A DNA stretch of 64,000 nucleotides, taken from positions 1,116,001 through 1,180,000 of the forward strand of contig NZ_JACCAS010000001.1 in assembly GCF_013409255.1 (NCBI RefSeq). Direction: 5' to 3'. This document shows positions 54,853 through 62,941 of this stretch, piece by piece. Made by a program: the position numbers and the translations under genes. Within the stretch, counting starts at the first letter, position 1. Every line of letters begins with the position of its first letter. The notes below the pieces were generated by a model. It made no database searches and was not told the DNA's origin. It saw only the letters and a list, made by a program, of their open reading frames with translations. This DNA is from Paraburkholderia bryophila (GTDB taxonomy: Bacteria; Pseudomonadota; Gammaproteobacteria; Burkholderiales; Burkholderiaceae).

Positions 54853-55500
54853 TCAATACGCCACCGTCGCGATCTGATGAATGAAACGGCCCTGCTCCAA
54901 TTCGTCGACGAAGGCGACTGCATAGTCTTCCGCCGAAATGCGGCTGTTGCCTTCCGCATCGGCCAGCAGCGTGTTCGTGCCGGTGCGGAACGTGCCCGTA
55001 CGCTCGCCCGGGGCGATCAGCGCGGCCGGCGCGAAGAACGTCCAGTCGAGATCGGTGACGCTTCGGTAGTAAGTCAGCACGTCGCGATGCGCGAGCGCGA
55101 CCGCTTTGTACGCGTCCGGGAAGCCTTCCGTGTCGACCAGTTGTTTGCCCGGCGCGACTTCGAGCGAACCCGCGCCGCCCACCACCACGAGGCGCTTCAC
55201 GCCCGCTGCGCGCACGCCGTCCACCAGGGCCCGGGTCGCCGTGCCCACCATCGCGGCCTCCCCTTGCGGCGGCGAATACGCGCTCGCCACCACGTCATGC
55301 CCCCGCACCGCGGCGCCAACGCTCGCCGCGTCGAGCACATCGGCCTGCACCGCGGTCAGATTCGCCACGCCGGCCGGGACACGCGCCGGGTTGCGCACCA
55401 GCGCCGTCACCTGGTGCCCACGACGGGCCGCTTCCGCGGCGATTCGCGAACCGATCATGCCGGTGGCGCCAAACAACGCGATCTTCAATTGCTTGCTCAT
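54853..55500 (-). CDS. NAD(P)-binding Rossmann protein (SDR/NmrA-like)
   Basis: 215 aa atypical short-chain dehydrogenase. The nucleotide motif is LFGATGMIGSRIA (G11, G14, G17). It also has DVVASAYSPPQG, KRLVVVGGAGSLEV, and DLDWTFFAPAALIAPGERTG near the substrate region. Proteins of this family are typical targets of Rrf2/MarR-type redox or electrophile regulators. Its upstream region carries a 27-bp palindrome that matches the operator in front of the Rrf2 gene at 55633-56112, which points to co-regulation. CAGGAGCATCGAA precedes the ATG. Confidence 0.85.
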   Translation of the reverse strand: MSKQLKIALFGATGMIGSRIAAEAARRGHQVTALVRNPARVPAGVANLTAVQADVLDAASVGAAVRGHDVVASAYSPPQGEAAMVGTATRALVDGVRAAGVKRLVVVGGAGSLEVAPGKQLVDTEGFPDAYKAVALAHRDVLTYYRSVTDLDWTFFAPAALIAPGERTGTFRTGTNTLLADAEGNSRISAEDYAVAFVDELEQGRFIHQIATVAY

Positions 55501-55522
55501 TTCGATGCTCCTGTTATTGGCT

Positions 55523-55549
55523 TATATGTAACCACATTGATTACATATA
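55523..55549. promoter_or_regulatory. Operator palindrome upstream of the Rossmann-protein gene
   Basis: Perfect 9-bp arms TATATGTAA and TTACATATA are separated by 9 bases, 23 bp before the start codon of the minus-strand gene. The core TGTAACCA-N5-TGATTACA recurs upstream of the Rrf2 gene at 56135. Likely Rrf2 operator. Confidence 0.7.
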
Positions 55550-55632
55550 ATGCGGAAAAAAGAGGGACCCAGGTCCCCGTTGGTTGTCAGGCGCGTGCGT
55601 CTTGTCGACAGCACATGCGCCCTCCCGTTCTG

Positions 55633-56112
55633 CTACTTCTTCGCGACGTCCCCGCTAGCGTGATGCGCGCGCCGCTTGCGTTCCCGCTGCCGCTCGGCCC
55701 GCACTACGTCGGCCGTGGCATCGGCCAGCGTCCGTGCGCCGAGCGATGCCTCCATGGCCAGTTGCGCGTCATCGATGATGCCGCGCAGCACACCCTGGAT
55801 ATGGCGCCCAACCATGCACGCCGGATTCGGCTCCTCGCGATGCAATGCAAATAATTGTCCGTCGTCCACCGCGCGATACACCTCGAGCAAGCTGATCTGC
55901 TCCGGCGGCCGCGCGAGTAGCGCGCCGCCGCCCGCGCCGAGCTGCGAGGTGGTGAGGCCCGCCTCGGCCAGCATGGACAACAGCCGCCGGATCAACGCGG
56001 GATTGGTGTTGACGCTGCCCGCGATCATCTCGGACGACAGCGGCACGCCCTCCTGCAACGACAGCAGCGCGAGCACGTGCACCGCAAATGCAAACCGGCT
56101 ACTCGTATTCAC
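55633..56112 (-). CDS. Rrf2-family transcriptional regulator without Fe-S cysteines
   Basis: 159 aa. The winged helix is VNTSSRFAFAVHVLALLSLQEG, SSEMIAGSVNTNPALIRRLLSMLAEAGL and GGGALLARPPEQISLLEVYRAV. Only one Cys (in EPNPACMVG) is present, whereas iron-sulfur Rrf2 proteins (IscR, NsrR, RirA) need three, so this belongs to the YwnA-like group. I chose GTG 56112 with AGG 6 bases upstream, because the frame opens earlier in non-protein-like sequence. An operator-like palindrome lies over its own promoter and a matching one before the downstream Rossmann gene, so it likely represses both. Confidence 0.88.
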   Translation of the reverse strand: MNTSSRFAFAVHVLALLSLQEGVPLSSEMIAGSVNTNPALIRRLLSMLAEAGLTTSQLGAGGGALLARPPEQISLLEVYRAVDDGQLFALHREEPNPACMVGRHIQGVLRGIIDDAQLAMEASLGARTLADATADVVRAERQRERKRRAHHASGDVAKK

Positions 56113-56134
56113 AGCAAACCTGCCCGGCGACGAC

Positions 56135-56161
56135 AATGTGTAACCATAGTAATTACATTTA
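56135..56161. promoter_or_regulatory. Operator-like palindrome upstream of the Rrf2 gene
   Basis: GTGTAACCATAGTAATTACAT (with flanking AAT and TTA) aligns with the operator at 55523-55549: TGTAACCA, five variable bases, then A/G-ATTACAT. It lies 23-49 bp before the GTG start, the same distance as in the other operator. Suggests autoregulation. Confidence 0.65.
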
Positions 56162-56200
56162 AACCGGCTGTCAAACGGGCGACCCTGCCAGGCGGGTTCA

Positions 56201-56680
56201 TCACTTGTCCATCTGCTTCTGCGCGTCGCTCGAATCGCCCGAGGACGATCCCGACGTCGACGCATTCGCCGCCGACGCCGAGCTTTGCGCCGACCAGTCT
56301 TGCAGCTTGCGCCCGGCGGTTTCGAGGCCTTGGCCGGTCAGCGAAGCGGCTTTGCCGAGTTGCGCGTTGGCCGAACTCGCCGCGATCTGCAGATTCGCTT
56401 GCGCGGTCGACGCCAACGCGCTGGGGTCGATCTTGATGGACGGCGCCGAGGCGGCCGAGTCGAGGTTCTGCTGGGCGGCGTCTTTAGTCGCGTCGACCTG
56501 CTGGCCGACGTAGCTGGCCGCCTGATCGAGCTTCTGACTGGCGACCTGCGCGGCGTTATTCAGCGTACCGGCGACCTGCCCTGCCGACGCGTCATTCTTC
56601 TGACAAGCAGCCAGCCCGCCGAATACGACGAGGACCACCGCGACACGGCGCAGCAAAGGTGAATGGAGCAATGAAATCAT
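56201..56680 (-). CDS. Lipoprotein with helical Ala/Gln-rich domain
   Basis: 159 aa. The signal peptide MISLLHSPLLRRVAVVLVVFGGLAAC has a lipobox LAAC (Cys 26). The mature part is a repetitive Ala/Ser/Gln-rich helix (NNAAQVASQKLDQAASYVGQ, then TKDAAQQNLDSA and ANAQLGKAASLTGQGLETAG), similar to small periplasmic coiled-coil or LEA-like lipoproteins. It ends in a Ser/Asp-rich tail. I chose the ATG at 56680 just before the signal; the frame is open 35 codons earlier. The ribosome-binding site is weak. Function unknown. Confidence 0.72.
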   Translation of the reverse strand: MISLLHSPLLRRVAVVLVVFGGLAACQKNDASAGQVAGTLNNAAQVASQKLDQAASYVGQQVDATKDAAQQNLDSAASAPSIKIDPSALASTAQANLQIAASSANAQLGKAASLTGQGLETAGRKLQDWSAQSSASAANASTSGSSSGDSSDAQKQMDK

Positions 56681-57005
56681 GGTTCTGTGTGAGCCGCGTC
56701 GGGCGGCTTCCGCTTGCGAAAACGCGCCAATGATACGCCGTCGCGTTGCACATCGGCCGTAGCCCGCATTCGAACGGCCAGGCACGCGACGTCAAGGCCC
56801 ACGTTCAACGGCTTGCGCGACGATGCGCATTGAGTCATACCGCATGACACCCGCACTACGCCGCACCTCGTAGGCCCACCTCGAGCCATGTTCGTCGCTC
56901 GCATTGATTGCACGCTCCGTCGCGGTTCTGTCAAACGGGTTGGAGTAGACTGCCGAAGCGTATTTCCGCGTTCGATGTGTAGCGTTGATCAATTGGAGGC
57001 ATGCA
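56681..57005. other. Divergent intergenic region, lipoprotein / DJ-1 gene
   Basis: No gene seen in 325 bp. A plus-strand ribosome-binding site (GGAGG, 56994-56998) serves the DJ-1 gene. I find no promoter with good spacing, nor any structured element. Confidence 0.4.
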
Positions 57006-57587
57006 ATGGCAGCAAAGAAGATCCTGTTCCTGACCGGCGACTTCGCCGAGGATTACGAAACGATGGTGCCGTTCCAGGCACTGCAGGCAGTCGGCCATAT
57101 CGTCGACGCCGTGTGCCCGAACAAGAAGGCGGGCGATCGCATCAAGACGGCGATCCACGATTTTGAAGGCGACCAGACCTACACCGAGAAACCGGGTCAT
57201 CTGTTCGCGCTCAACGCCACGTTCGACGACGCCGACCCGCGTCAGTACGATGCGCTGGCCATCGCCGGCGGCCGCGCGCCGGAGTATCTGCGGCTCAATC
57301 CGAAGGTAATCGAACTGGTGCGGCAATTCGCCGAAGCAGGCAAGCCGATCGCAGCAATCTGCCACGCCGCGCAACTGCTGGCCGCCGCCGACGTGATTCG
57401 CGGCAAGCGCATCTCGGCCTACCCGGCCTGCGCGCCTGAAGTGAAAATGGCCGGCGGCGATTACGCCGACATTCCGGTCGACGCCGCGATCACCGACGCC
57501 AACTTCGTCACCGCGCCTGCATGGCCGGCGCATCCGGAATGGCTGCGTCAATTCCTCGTGCTGCTCGGCACCCGGATCGAACTCTGA
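57006..57587 (+). CDS. DJ-1/PfpI-family protein
   Basis: 193 aa. The nucleophile-elbow Cys 119 is in [17 protein letters not shown], preceded by the Glu of GDFAEDYE (near 15) that polarises this Cys in the family. [15 protein letters not shown] marks the domain. Members include chaperone-glyoxalases and deglycases, and also proteins that lack proteolytic activity; the substrate is unknown. GGAGG 7 bases before the ATG at 57006 favours this start over the frame opening 7 codons upstream. Confidence 0.88.
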   Translation: MAAKKILFLTGDFAEDYETMVPFQALQAVGHIVDAVCPNKKAGDRIKTAIHDFEGDQTYTEKPGHLFALNATFDDADPRQYDALAIAGGRAPEYLRLNPKVIELVRQFAEAGKPIAAICHAAQLLAAADVIRGKRISAYPACAPEVKMAGGDYADIPVDAAITDANFVTAPAWPAHPEWLRQFLVLLGTRIEL

Positions 57588-57775
57588 TCCGTCCTGATCG
57601 CAGCGCTGAGCTTTAGCTTCAACACTTCAACACTGCAGCGCCGATCCAGCGGCGAGCGCGTTGCCCGATGCGGCAAACCGCGCTCGCCGCCATCCATCCC
57701 AAATTTGAGACTCGTCCGATAGTGTTCAACGGAGGGCCTTCCTATAGTCGCCGATCGACTTGGGAGGGTCTTGCG

Positions 57776-58102
57776 ATGGAACTGACCGATTGGATCGTCA
57801 TCCTCGCCGTCACGTTGATGGCGATTGTTTTCTTCTGCGCACGCACGCCGGCCGACTGGTCGTGCGAGAACCGCGCGCGACGTCTGGCCGGCACACGTCT
57901 GCTGGCGCAAGCTGCCTGCTCGCTGTGGGGGGCGCTGCTGATTATCGAGCGCAGTCTGGTCACACTGGAAGGCCTGGGCGGCCGGCATCTCGCACCATTC
58001 GAAGCGCTGGCGGGCGTCGTCATTCTGCTGGCGTTCGGTTGCTACTGGTCGATCCGCGGCCGCCGCCTGCTTAGACCCCGGCGACTGTTCACCGCGTGCT
58101 GA
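57776..58102 (+). CDS. Small two-helix membrane protein
   Basis: 108 aa with an N-terminal helix (about 6-22, WIVILAVTLMAIVFFC), a basic stretch (ENRARRLAGTRLL), a helix at about 36-52 and a third at about 73-90 (LAGVVILLAFGCYW), then a basic end. GGGAGGGTC precedes the ATG at 57776; the open frame begins 36 codons earlier in non-protein-like sequence. It converges with the histidine kinase gene. Family unknown. Confidence 0.6.
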   Translation: MELTDWIVILAVTLMAIVFFCARTPADWSCENRARRLAGTRLLAQAACSLWGALLIIERSLVTLEGLGGRHLAPFEALAGVVILLAFGCYWSIRGRRLLRPRRLFTAC

Positions 58103-58171
58103 CGCTCACGCTCAATTTAGTTCTATTCGCCGTTGGCCTGCCTCATCCCGCCTAGGTGAGCGCTTGCCGCA

Positions 58172-59941
58172 TCAACCCGCGCTGACACCCGGTTTCGCCT
58201 CCACGACATGGTTTGCCGCACTACCGTTCACGATCAGGTTCGGACGGTCGCGCCCCTCGAAGTCCAGCGACCGATCGCGCGGTCCGCGAATCGGTTGAAC
58301 GCCAGGCGCGGCCGCTGCCGGTGCAGCGCGCGACTCGGCAGCCAGTTGCGCCGACCTCGCCTCGGCTTCGGGCAGCGACAGATAAAACGTCGTGCCCACG
58401 CCTTCTTTCGATTCCGCCCAGACGCGTCCACCGTGACGCTCCACCACGCGGCGCACGAGCGCCAGACCAATCCCCTCGCCGGCCACCGTATTGCCGTGCA
58501 GTCGCTGAAACGCATTGAATAAACGCGGCAACGCGACCGTCGGAATTCCCAACCCGTTGTCCCGCACGTAGAAGATTCGCAGCGAGTGGACGCCCGGCGG
58601 TGCTGCCGTCGTACCGATCTCGATCCGGCCTTCGCGCGCCGGGTCGAGATAGTTCACCGCATTGCCGATCAGGTTCGCGAACACCTGCTCGAGCGCGGTC
58701 GGATCGCCCCACACCGCGGGCAAGTCATGCACGCTGACATGCGCATGCCGCGCCCGGATCGAGCCTTGCATGGCGTCGATCACGCGCGGCACGATATCGC
58801 GCACCTCGACCTTCTGCTGCCGGTACTCGACCCGGCCGACGCGCGACAGCCGCAACAGCGCGTCGATAATGTGCGACGCGCGCAGCACGGCCGTCTGCAG
58901 ATAGTGCAACGCTTCGCCGATGTCCTCGTCGACCACCCGTTCGATACGCTGCCGCGCCTCCGTGCCGAGCGACGACTCGCGCACCGCCGCGCGCAGTTCG
59001 TCGCACGCGCGGATCAGCTCTTTCGAAAAGCCCTGCAGATTCACCAGCGGCGCGCGCAGATCGTGCGACACGCTGTAGATGAACATTTCGTTTTCCTGAG
59101 TCTGTTGCCGCAAGGTTTCGTTGATTCGCGCGAGTTCGCCGGCGCGGCGCGCGAGGTCAGCCTGAAAGCGCGCCTGGATCCGCTCGGCTTCGAGCAGGCG
59201 CCGGCTGGTCTCGTGCAAGGTCAGATCGAGCCGGGCGATTTCGTCGCGGCCCGGGCCGATCGGCGCCAGCGGCTCATTGCCGGCCAAGCGTCCGGCGTTG
59301 TCGGACAGCAAGGCGAGCCGGCCGCGCACGCCGCGCGTAAATAGCCAGACGGCCAGCGCGACGAACAGCAACGAGCCGAGCACCGCCGCGACCACGAGAA
59401 TCTGCTGACGTTCGCGCGCGGATTCCGCGGCGTTCGAGCGAAGGGCGTCGAGGCGTCGTTCTTCAGACTGGAATGCCGCCACCTGCTGCCGGAAACGATC
59501 GAGCACGTCGGCCGGCGCGAGGTCGCGAAAACGATCGAGCACATCGCGCCGTCGCCCGGAATGCAGCATGTCCTGCACGCGGTCCGACCATTGGCGATAA
59601 GCCTGCGCCGCCTGGCGCACCTGCACGACCCGCTCGACCTGCGCCGGGTTGTCGGCGACCAGGTCGGCCAGTTGATCGATACGCCGGTCGACGTCCATCC
59701 ACACCATGACCGGCGTGACGAAGTGAGCGTCGTTGGCAAGCACCGCGCCGCGCAGCGCCACGGATTCGCCGAGCACCGGATCGAGAATCGCGGTAGTCTG
59801 GCGCAGCACTTCTTCGCTATGGATCGCCCAGCGCTCCGCTTGCGCCGCGTCCGACTGCGCCTTGACCAGGCCGGACAGAAGCGCCAGTTCGAAGAGGGCC
59901 GGAATTGCGATCAGCAACAGGCCTTTGGTGGTCAGTCTCAT
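58172..59941 (-). CDS. Hybrid-free sensor histidine kinase, phytochrome-like C-terminal module
   Basis: 589 aa. N-terminal membrane helix (GLLLIAIPALFELALLSGL), a CHASE3-type periplasmic helical domain (about 30-190, LDPVLGESVALRGAVLANDAHF), a second helix (about 200-222, ILVVAAVLGSLLFVALAVWLF), HAMP, a coiled coil and a DHp domain with SVSHDLRAPLVNLQGF (His near 291). The catalytic domain has NLIGNAVNYLDP (N-box), VRDNGLGIP (G1) and GEGIGLALVRRVVERHGG (G2). It has the look of phytochrome/response-regulator-partner kinases. No regulator gene is adjacent. The start could also be the GTG 17 codons upstream; neither has a strong ribosome-binding site. Confidence 0.88.
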   Translation of the reverse strand: MRLTTKGLLLIAIPALFELALLSGLVKAQSDAAQAERWAIHSEEVLRQTTAILDPVLGESVALRGAVLANDAHFVTPVMVWMDVDRRIDQLADLVADNPAQVERVVQVRQAAQAYRQWSDRVQDMLHSGRRRDVLDRFRDLAPADVLDRFRQQVAAFQSEERRLDALRSNAAESARERQQILVVAAVLGSLLFVALAVWLFTRGVRGRLALLSDNAGRLAGNEPLAPIGPGRDEIARLDLTLHETSRRLLEAERIQARFQADLARRAGELARINETLRQQTQENEMFIYSVSHDLRAPLVNLQGFSKELIRACDELRAAVRESSLGTEARQRIERVVDEDIGEALHYLQTAVLRASHIIDALLRLSRVGRVEYRQQKVEVRDIVPRVIDAMQGSIRARHAHVSVHDLPAVWGDPTALEQVFANLIGNAVNYLDPAREGRIEIGTTAAPPGVHSLRIFYVRDNGLGIPTVALPRLFNAFQRLHGNTVAGEGIGLALVRRVVERHGGRVWAESKEGVGTTFYLSLPEAEARSAQLAAESRAAPAAAAPGVQPIRGPRDRSLDFEGRDRPNLIVNGSAANHVVEAKPGVSAG

Positions 59942-60169
59942 GCGTGCGCGGTAGAAGTCGGTAGCCGGCAGATCGTGCTCGGGACGGCACATTATGTCGG
60001 CGTTTGCACAGGAAACAAAGCGGCCACGCCATCAACCAGGCTTGAGCCGCCAGCCGGCGTTAGCACAGGCAGCGAATGCGCATAAGTCGTTAGGTGATTG
60101 AAGGCAAAGTAAGAAAGTCAGAAGGTCATGCACGACTTTGAACCATGACGCCCTGCCGTGAACGGCAAC

Positions 60170-60184
60170 GCACTTAAACAGTGC
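60170..60184 (+). promoter_or_regulatory. NtrC-like binding site upstream of amt
   Basis: GCACTTAAACAGTGC is a GCAC-N7-GTGC dyad, the NtrC core. It lies 113-127 bp upstream of the sigma-54 -24 element, at a usual enhancer distance. Confidence 0.68.
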
Positions 60185-60294
60185 CTGATGGGCGTTCGAG
60201 GTGCATCTCGTCCGATCGCATGATTTGCCGGATTGCGGCATTTCGCCCATTCAGGTGCGACATTGCACCGTCAATGCGTTTGTCACGCACCCAT

Positions 60295-60311
60295 TTGGCC
60301 CACTTCTTGCA
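60295..60311 (+). promoter_or_regulatory. Sigma-54 promoter of amt
   Basis: TTGGCCCACTTCTTGCA: GG at 60297-60298 and GC at 60309-60310 with exactly 10 bases between; consensus TTGGCACG-N4-TTGCA with two mismatches in the variable part of the -24 box. Predicted start of transcription near 60322, 28 bases before the ATG. Confidence 0.8.
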
Positions 60312-60349
60312 TCCACTGCCCGCTTTTTGCCTTTAAGCGGGACACATCG

Positions 60350-61537
60350 ATGGAAAGTCTGAAAACCGGCACCGATACCCTGTTTCTTTTGCTCGGCGCC
60401 GCCATGGTGCTGGCCATGCACGCGGGGTTCGCGTTTCTCGAACTCGGTACGGTCCGCAAAAAGAATCAGGTCAATGCGCTCGTCAAAATTCTGGTGGATT
60501 TTTCGGTCTCGACCATCGCGTATTTCTTCATCGGCTACACCATCGCTTATGGCGTGCAGTTCTTCGGCAGCGCCGAAACATTGGCCGCGCATAACGGCTA
60601 CGCGCTGGTGCGCTTCTTCTTCCTGCTGACCTTCGCCGCCGCGATTCCGGCGATCGTGTCGGGCGGCATCGCCGAGCGCTCGAAATTCAATCCGCAACTG
60701 TTCGCGACCTTCGTGCTGGTCGGCTTCGTTTATCCGTTTTTCGAAGGGATCGCCTGGAACGGACGCTTCGGTATTCAGGACTGGCTGACTCACGTGTTCG
60801 GCGTGCCGTTCCACGACTTCGCCGGTTCCGTGGTGGTGCACGCGTTCGGCGGCTGGGTCGCGCTGCCGGCCGTGCTGCTACTGGGCCCGCGGCACGGTCG
60901 CTACCATCGCGACGGCGGCATCGCCGCGCATCCGCCGTCGAATATTCCGTTTCTCGCGCTGGGCGCGTGGGTGCTGGCGGTCGGCTGGTTCGGCTTCAAC
61001 GTGATGAGCGCGCAAACCGTCGACAAAATCAGCGGTCTCGTCGCCGTCAATTCGTTGATGGCGATGGTCGGCGGCACGCTGACCGCGTGGCTCGCGGGCC
61101 GCAACGACCCAGGCTTTACGTACAACGGGCCGCTGGCCGGTCTGGTAGCGGTGTGCGCCGGCTCCGATCTGATGCACCCGCTGGGTGCGCTGGTGACGGG
61201 CGGTATCGCCGGCGTGCTGTTTGTTTATATGTTCACCTGCGTGCAGAACCGCTGGCGGATCGACGACGTACTCGGCGTGTGGCCGCTGCATGGACTGTGC
61301 GGCGCGTGGGGCGGGCTTGCGGCGGGCATCTTCGGTCTGCGCGCGCTGGGCGGCATGGGCGGCGTGTCGTTCGGCGCGCAACTGGTCGGCACGCTGGGCG
61401 GCATCGCGGTCGCGACGCTCGGCGGCACGCTGGTGTATGGCGCGATTCGCCTGACGGTGGGCTTGCGGCTCGATCAGGAGGAGGAATACAACGGCGCGGA
61501 TCTGTCGATTCACCGGATCTCGGCGACGTCGGAGTAA
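60350..61537 (+). CDS. amt: Ammonium transporter Amt/MEP family
   Basis: 395 aa integral membrane protein with about 11 helices. Motifs: DTLFLLLGAAMVLAMHAGFAFLELGTVRKKNQ at the N-terminus, then ERSKFNPQLFATFVLVGFVYPFFEGIAWNG, DFAGSVVVHAFGGWVALPAV with the pore His, and VWPLHGLCGAWGG with the second pore His, both needed for ammonium conduction. It has a sigma-54 promoter and NtrC-like site, so it is expressed on nitrogen limitation. No glnK follows: the next gene is on the other strand. The ATG at 60350 is the family start. Confidence 0.94.
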   Translation: MESLKTGTDTLFLLLGAAMVLAMHAGFAFLELGTVRKKNQVNALVKILVDFSVSTIAYFFIGYTIAYGVQFFGSAETLAAHNGYALVRFFFLLTFAAAIPAIVSGGIAERSKFNPQLFATFVLVGFVYPFFEGIAWNGRFGIQDWLTHVFGVPFHDFAGSVVVHAFGGWVALPAVLLLGPRHGRYHRDGGIAAHPPSNIPFLALGAWVLAVGWFGFNVMSAQTVDKISGLVAVNSLMAMVGGTLTAWLAGRNDPGFTYNGPLAGLVAVCAGSDLMHPLGALVTGGIAGVLFVYMFTCVQNRWRIDDVLGVWPLHGLCGAWGGLAAGIFGLRALGGMGGVSFGAQLVGTLGGIAVATLGGTLVYGAIRLTVGLRLDQEEEYNGADLSIHRISATSE

Positions 61538-61607
61538 GTCGAAACCGGGCGGTGGCCGTTTTCCGCACCGCGAAGGCCCTGCTGGCGGCATGCCGCCCGC
61601 GGCGGCG

Positions 61608-61961
61608 CTAGCGGCGCGCCGACTCCGGGCGGCACGCCAGATCAGCGCTGCCGAGCATGCCGAATTCGATCGGGCAGAGCGTATAGAACACCGGCACGCC
61701 GCCCTGCCGAACGACGGCGAGCAGCGTTTCCGCCTCGCCCTCGGTGACCGCGAAAATCACCTGCTGCGGTTGATCCGCCAGTTCGAAGAACCGCGCGGCA
61801 TGACGCGCGCCCGCGTGACCGACACCTTCGGCCGCGGCCACGACGGTCGCACCGAGAATGCCCGCGTGCCGCGCGACGGACAGCAACCACTCGACCACCG
61901 GTTGATGGCCGTGGCGCCGGTTCTGCTCCGTGTAGAACGTGAGTTGGTACCCTTTCGTCAT
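61608..61961 (-). CDS. DUF190 PII-like protein
   Basis: 117 aa of the DUF190 family, a ferredoxin-like fold related to PII signal proteins. Motifs: YQLTFYTEQNRRHGHQPVVEWLL, GATVVAAAEGVGHAGARHAARFFELADQPQQVIFAVTEGE. GGGAGGCCGAT precedes ATG 61961. It is divergent from the fluoride-riboswitch crcB gene; DUF190 genes are often found next to crcB, so a link to fluoride or ion homeostasis is plausible but unproven. Confidence 0.85.
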   Translation of the reverse strand: MTKGYQLTFYTEQNRRHGHQPVVEWLLSVARHAGILGATVVAAAEGVGHAGARHAARFFELADQPQQVIFAVTEGEAETLLAVVRQGGVPVFYTLCPIEFGMLGSADLACRPESARR

Positions 61962-62104
61962 ATCGGCCTCCCTCGAAGCCGCAGTCAAACTGCCGCGTGC
62001 CTTGACTTCATTTTAGGTCACGCCTCACGCCACGCTGACCGGATAAACGCTATCGCTCGCCACCCTGTCCCCCCATGCACTCGCCGATGTTAAACTTGCG
62101 CGCT

Positions 62105-62152
62105 GGAGATGGCATTCTCCCTTAACCGCCCTCGGGCTGATGATGCCTGCTA
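62105..62152 (+). promoter_or_regulatory. Fluoride riboswitch (crcB motif)
   Basis: The conserved elements are all present in order: GGAGATGGCATTC, then CTCCCTTAACCGCC, then GCTGATGATGCCTGC. This is the crcB RNA motif, which binds fluoride through Mg2+ ions. It lies 85-132 bp upstream of crcB on its strand. A GCGGACG / CGTCCGC hairpin at about 62166-62195 is a candidate expression platform. Fluoride should switch crcB on. Confidence 0.93.
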
Positions 62153-62236
62153 CGCCCGGATGATTGCGGACGCGGCATCGCGCGTCGTCCGCCCAGCCCG
62201 GTTTGTCGACACTCCAGTCTTGCCAGGCCTCCTCCC

Positions 62237-62617
62237 ATGTATTGGTCCATTCTCGCCGTCGCCATTGGCGGCGCACTCGGTTCGCTATTCCGCTGGTTTC
62301 TCGGCATCCGCCTGAACGGCCTATTCAGCGGCCTGCCGCTCGGCACGTTCGCCGCCAATGTGATCGCCGGCTATGTGATCGGCGTCGCGGTCGCCGGCTT
62401 CGCGCGCGCGCCGCAGATCGCGCCGGAATGGCGGCTGTTCGTCATCACGGGTCTGATGGGCGGCCTGTCTACCTTCTCCACCTTTTCCGCGGAAGTCGTG
62501 CAACGCCTGCAGGACGGCCGGCTCGGCTGGGCAGCGGGCGAGATCGCCCTTCACGTCGGCGCGTCGCTGCTGATGACGATGCTCGGTATCGCCACCGTCT
62601 CGCTGCTGTCGCGGTAA
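62237..62617 (+). CDS. crcB: Fluoride channel CrcB/Fluc
   Basis: 126 aa, four membrane helices, dual-topology fluoride exporter. Motifs: [17 protein letters not shown] (GGxxGAxxRY-type), [16 protein letters not shown] with the key Asn, and [15 protein letters not shown] with the Na-site and the phenylalanine-box. A fluoride riboswitch precedes it, so it is made when fluoride enters. The ATG at 62237 has a weak AGG 9 bases upstream. Confidence 0.95.
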   Translation: MYWSILAVAIGGALGSLFRWFLGIRLNGLFSGLPLGTFAANVIAGYVIGVAVAGFARAPQIAPEWRLFVITGLMGGLSTFSTFSAEVVQRLQDGRLGWAAGEIALHVGASLLMTMLGIATVSLLSR

Positions 62618-62713
62618 CGGCAACAGCGCACTAGCGGCGCAATGAAACGCGAACGCAGCGCGCGGCGAGCGACGTCTTTCGAGCAACCGCGCCGCAAGAG
62701 CTGGCCAAACGCC

Positions 62714-62743
62714 TTGCTCCGGTCACAAGCCGACAGCTATAAT
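62714..62743 (+). promoter_or_regulatory. Promoter of the manganese-riboswitch transcript
   Basis: TTGCTC (62714-62719) and a perfect TATAAT (62738-62743) are 18 bp apart. Transcription should start near 62750, just before the aptamer. Confidence 0.75.
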
Positions 62744-62750
62744 CGGCCCC

Positions 62751-62872
62751 TCTTCGGGGAGTAGCCGCCCTGGACTTTATGTTCAGGGGCTCGCGTCAAC
62801 ATACTTGCCCGGTCGCCAGACCGGTCATGGCGCGCGCAGCGTTTCGCCTGGCAAGACCGATGACTCACACTC
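62751..62872 (+). promoter_or_regulatory. Manganese riboswitch (yybP-ykoY motif)
   Basis: Hallmarks in order: TTCGGGGAGTAGCC (62753-62766), CGTCAACATACTTGCC, and GCAAGACCGATGA (62851-62863). This is the yybP-ykoY element, which senses Mn2+ at the junction between its two arms. It lies about 70 bp before the GDT1-type gene and is on the same strand. Confidence 0.9.
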
Positions 62873-62941
62873 CCACCAGCCGGGTCGCGGGAGTGCGTGT
62901 CATCGTGTATTGACCGTGCGGCCCGGTTATAAAAAATCCCC

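Larger units (their letters stand above)
59942..60349. other. amt upstream region with nitrogen-control signals
   Basis: A 408-bp gap between the divergent kinase and amt genes. It contains the NtrC-like site and sigma-54 promoter (listed separately), a TGCCGT-GA-ACGGCA mini-hairpin near 60155, and a second dyad GGTGC-N6-GCACC at 60254-60269. No gene seen. Confidence 0.55.
62618..62941. other. crcB-GDT1 intergenic region with manganese riboswitch
   Basis: A 324-bp gap. It holds a sigma-70-like promoter (62714-62743) and the yybP-ykoY element (both listed). After the aptamer, GACTCACACTCCC-type and GGGAGTGCGTGTC-type arms can pair at about 62861-62903 as the expression platform. No gene here. 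Confidence 0.6.

Noticed and set aside
60254..60269. Second NtrC site upstream of amt
   Set aside because: The dyad GGTGC-N6-GCACC has the arms in the opposite order to NtrC sites, so it is only noted.
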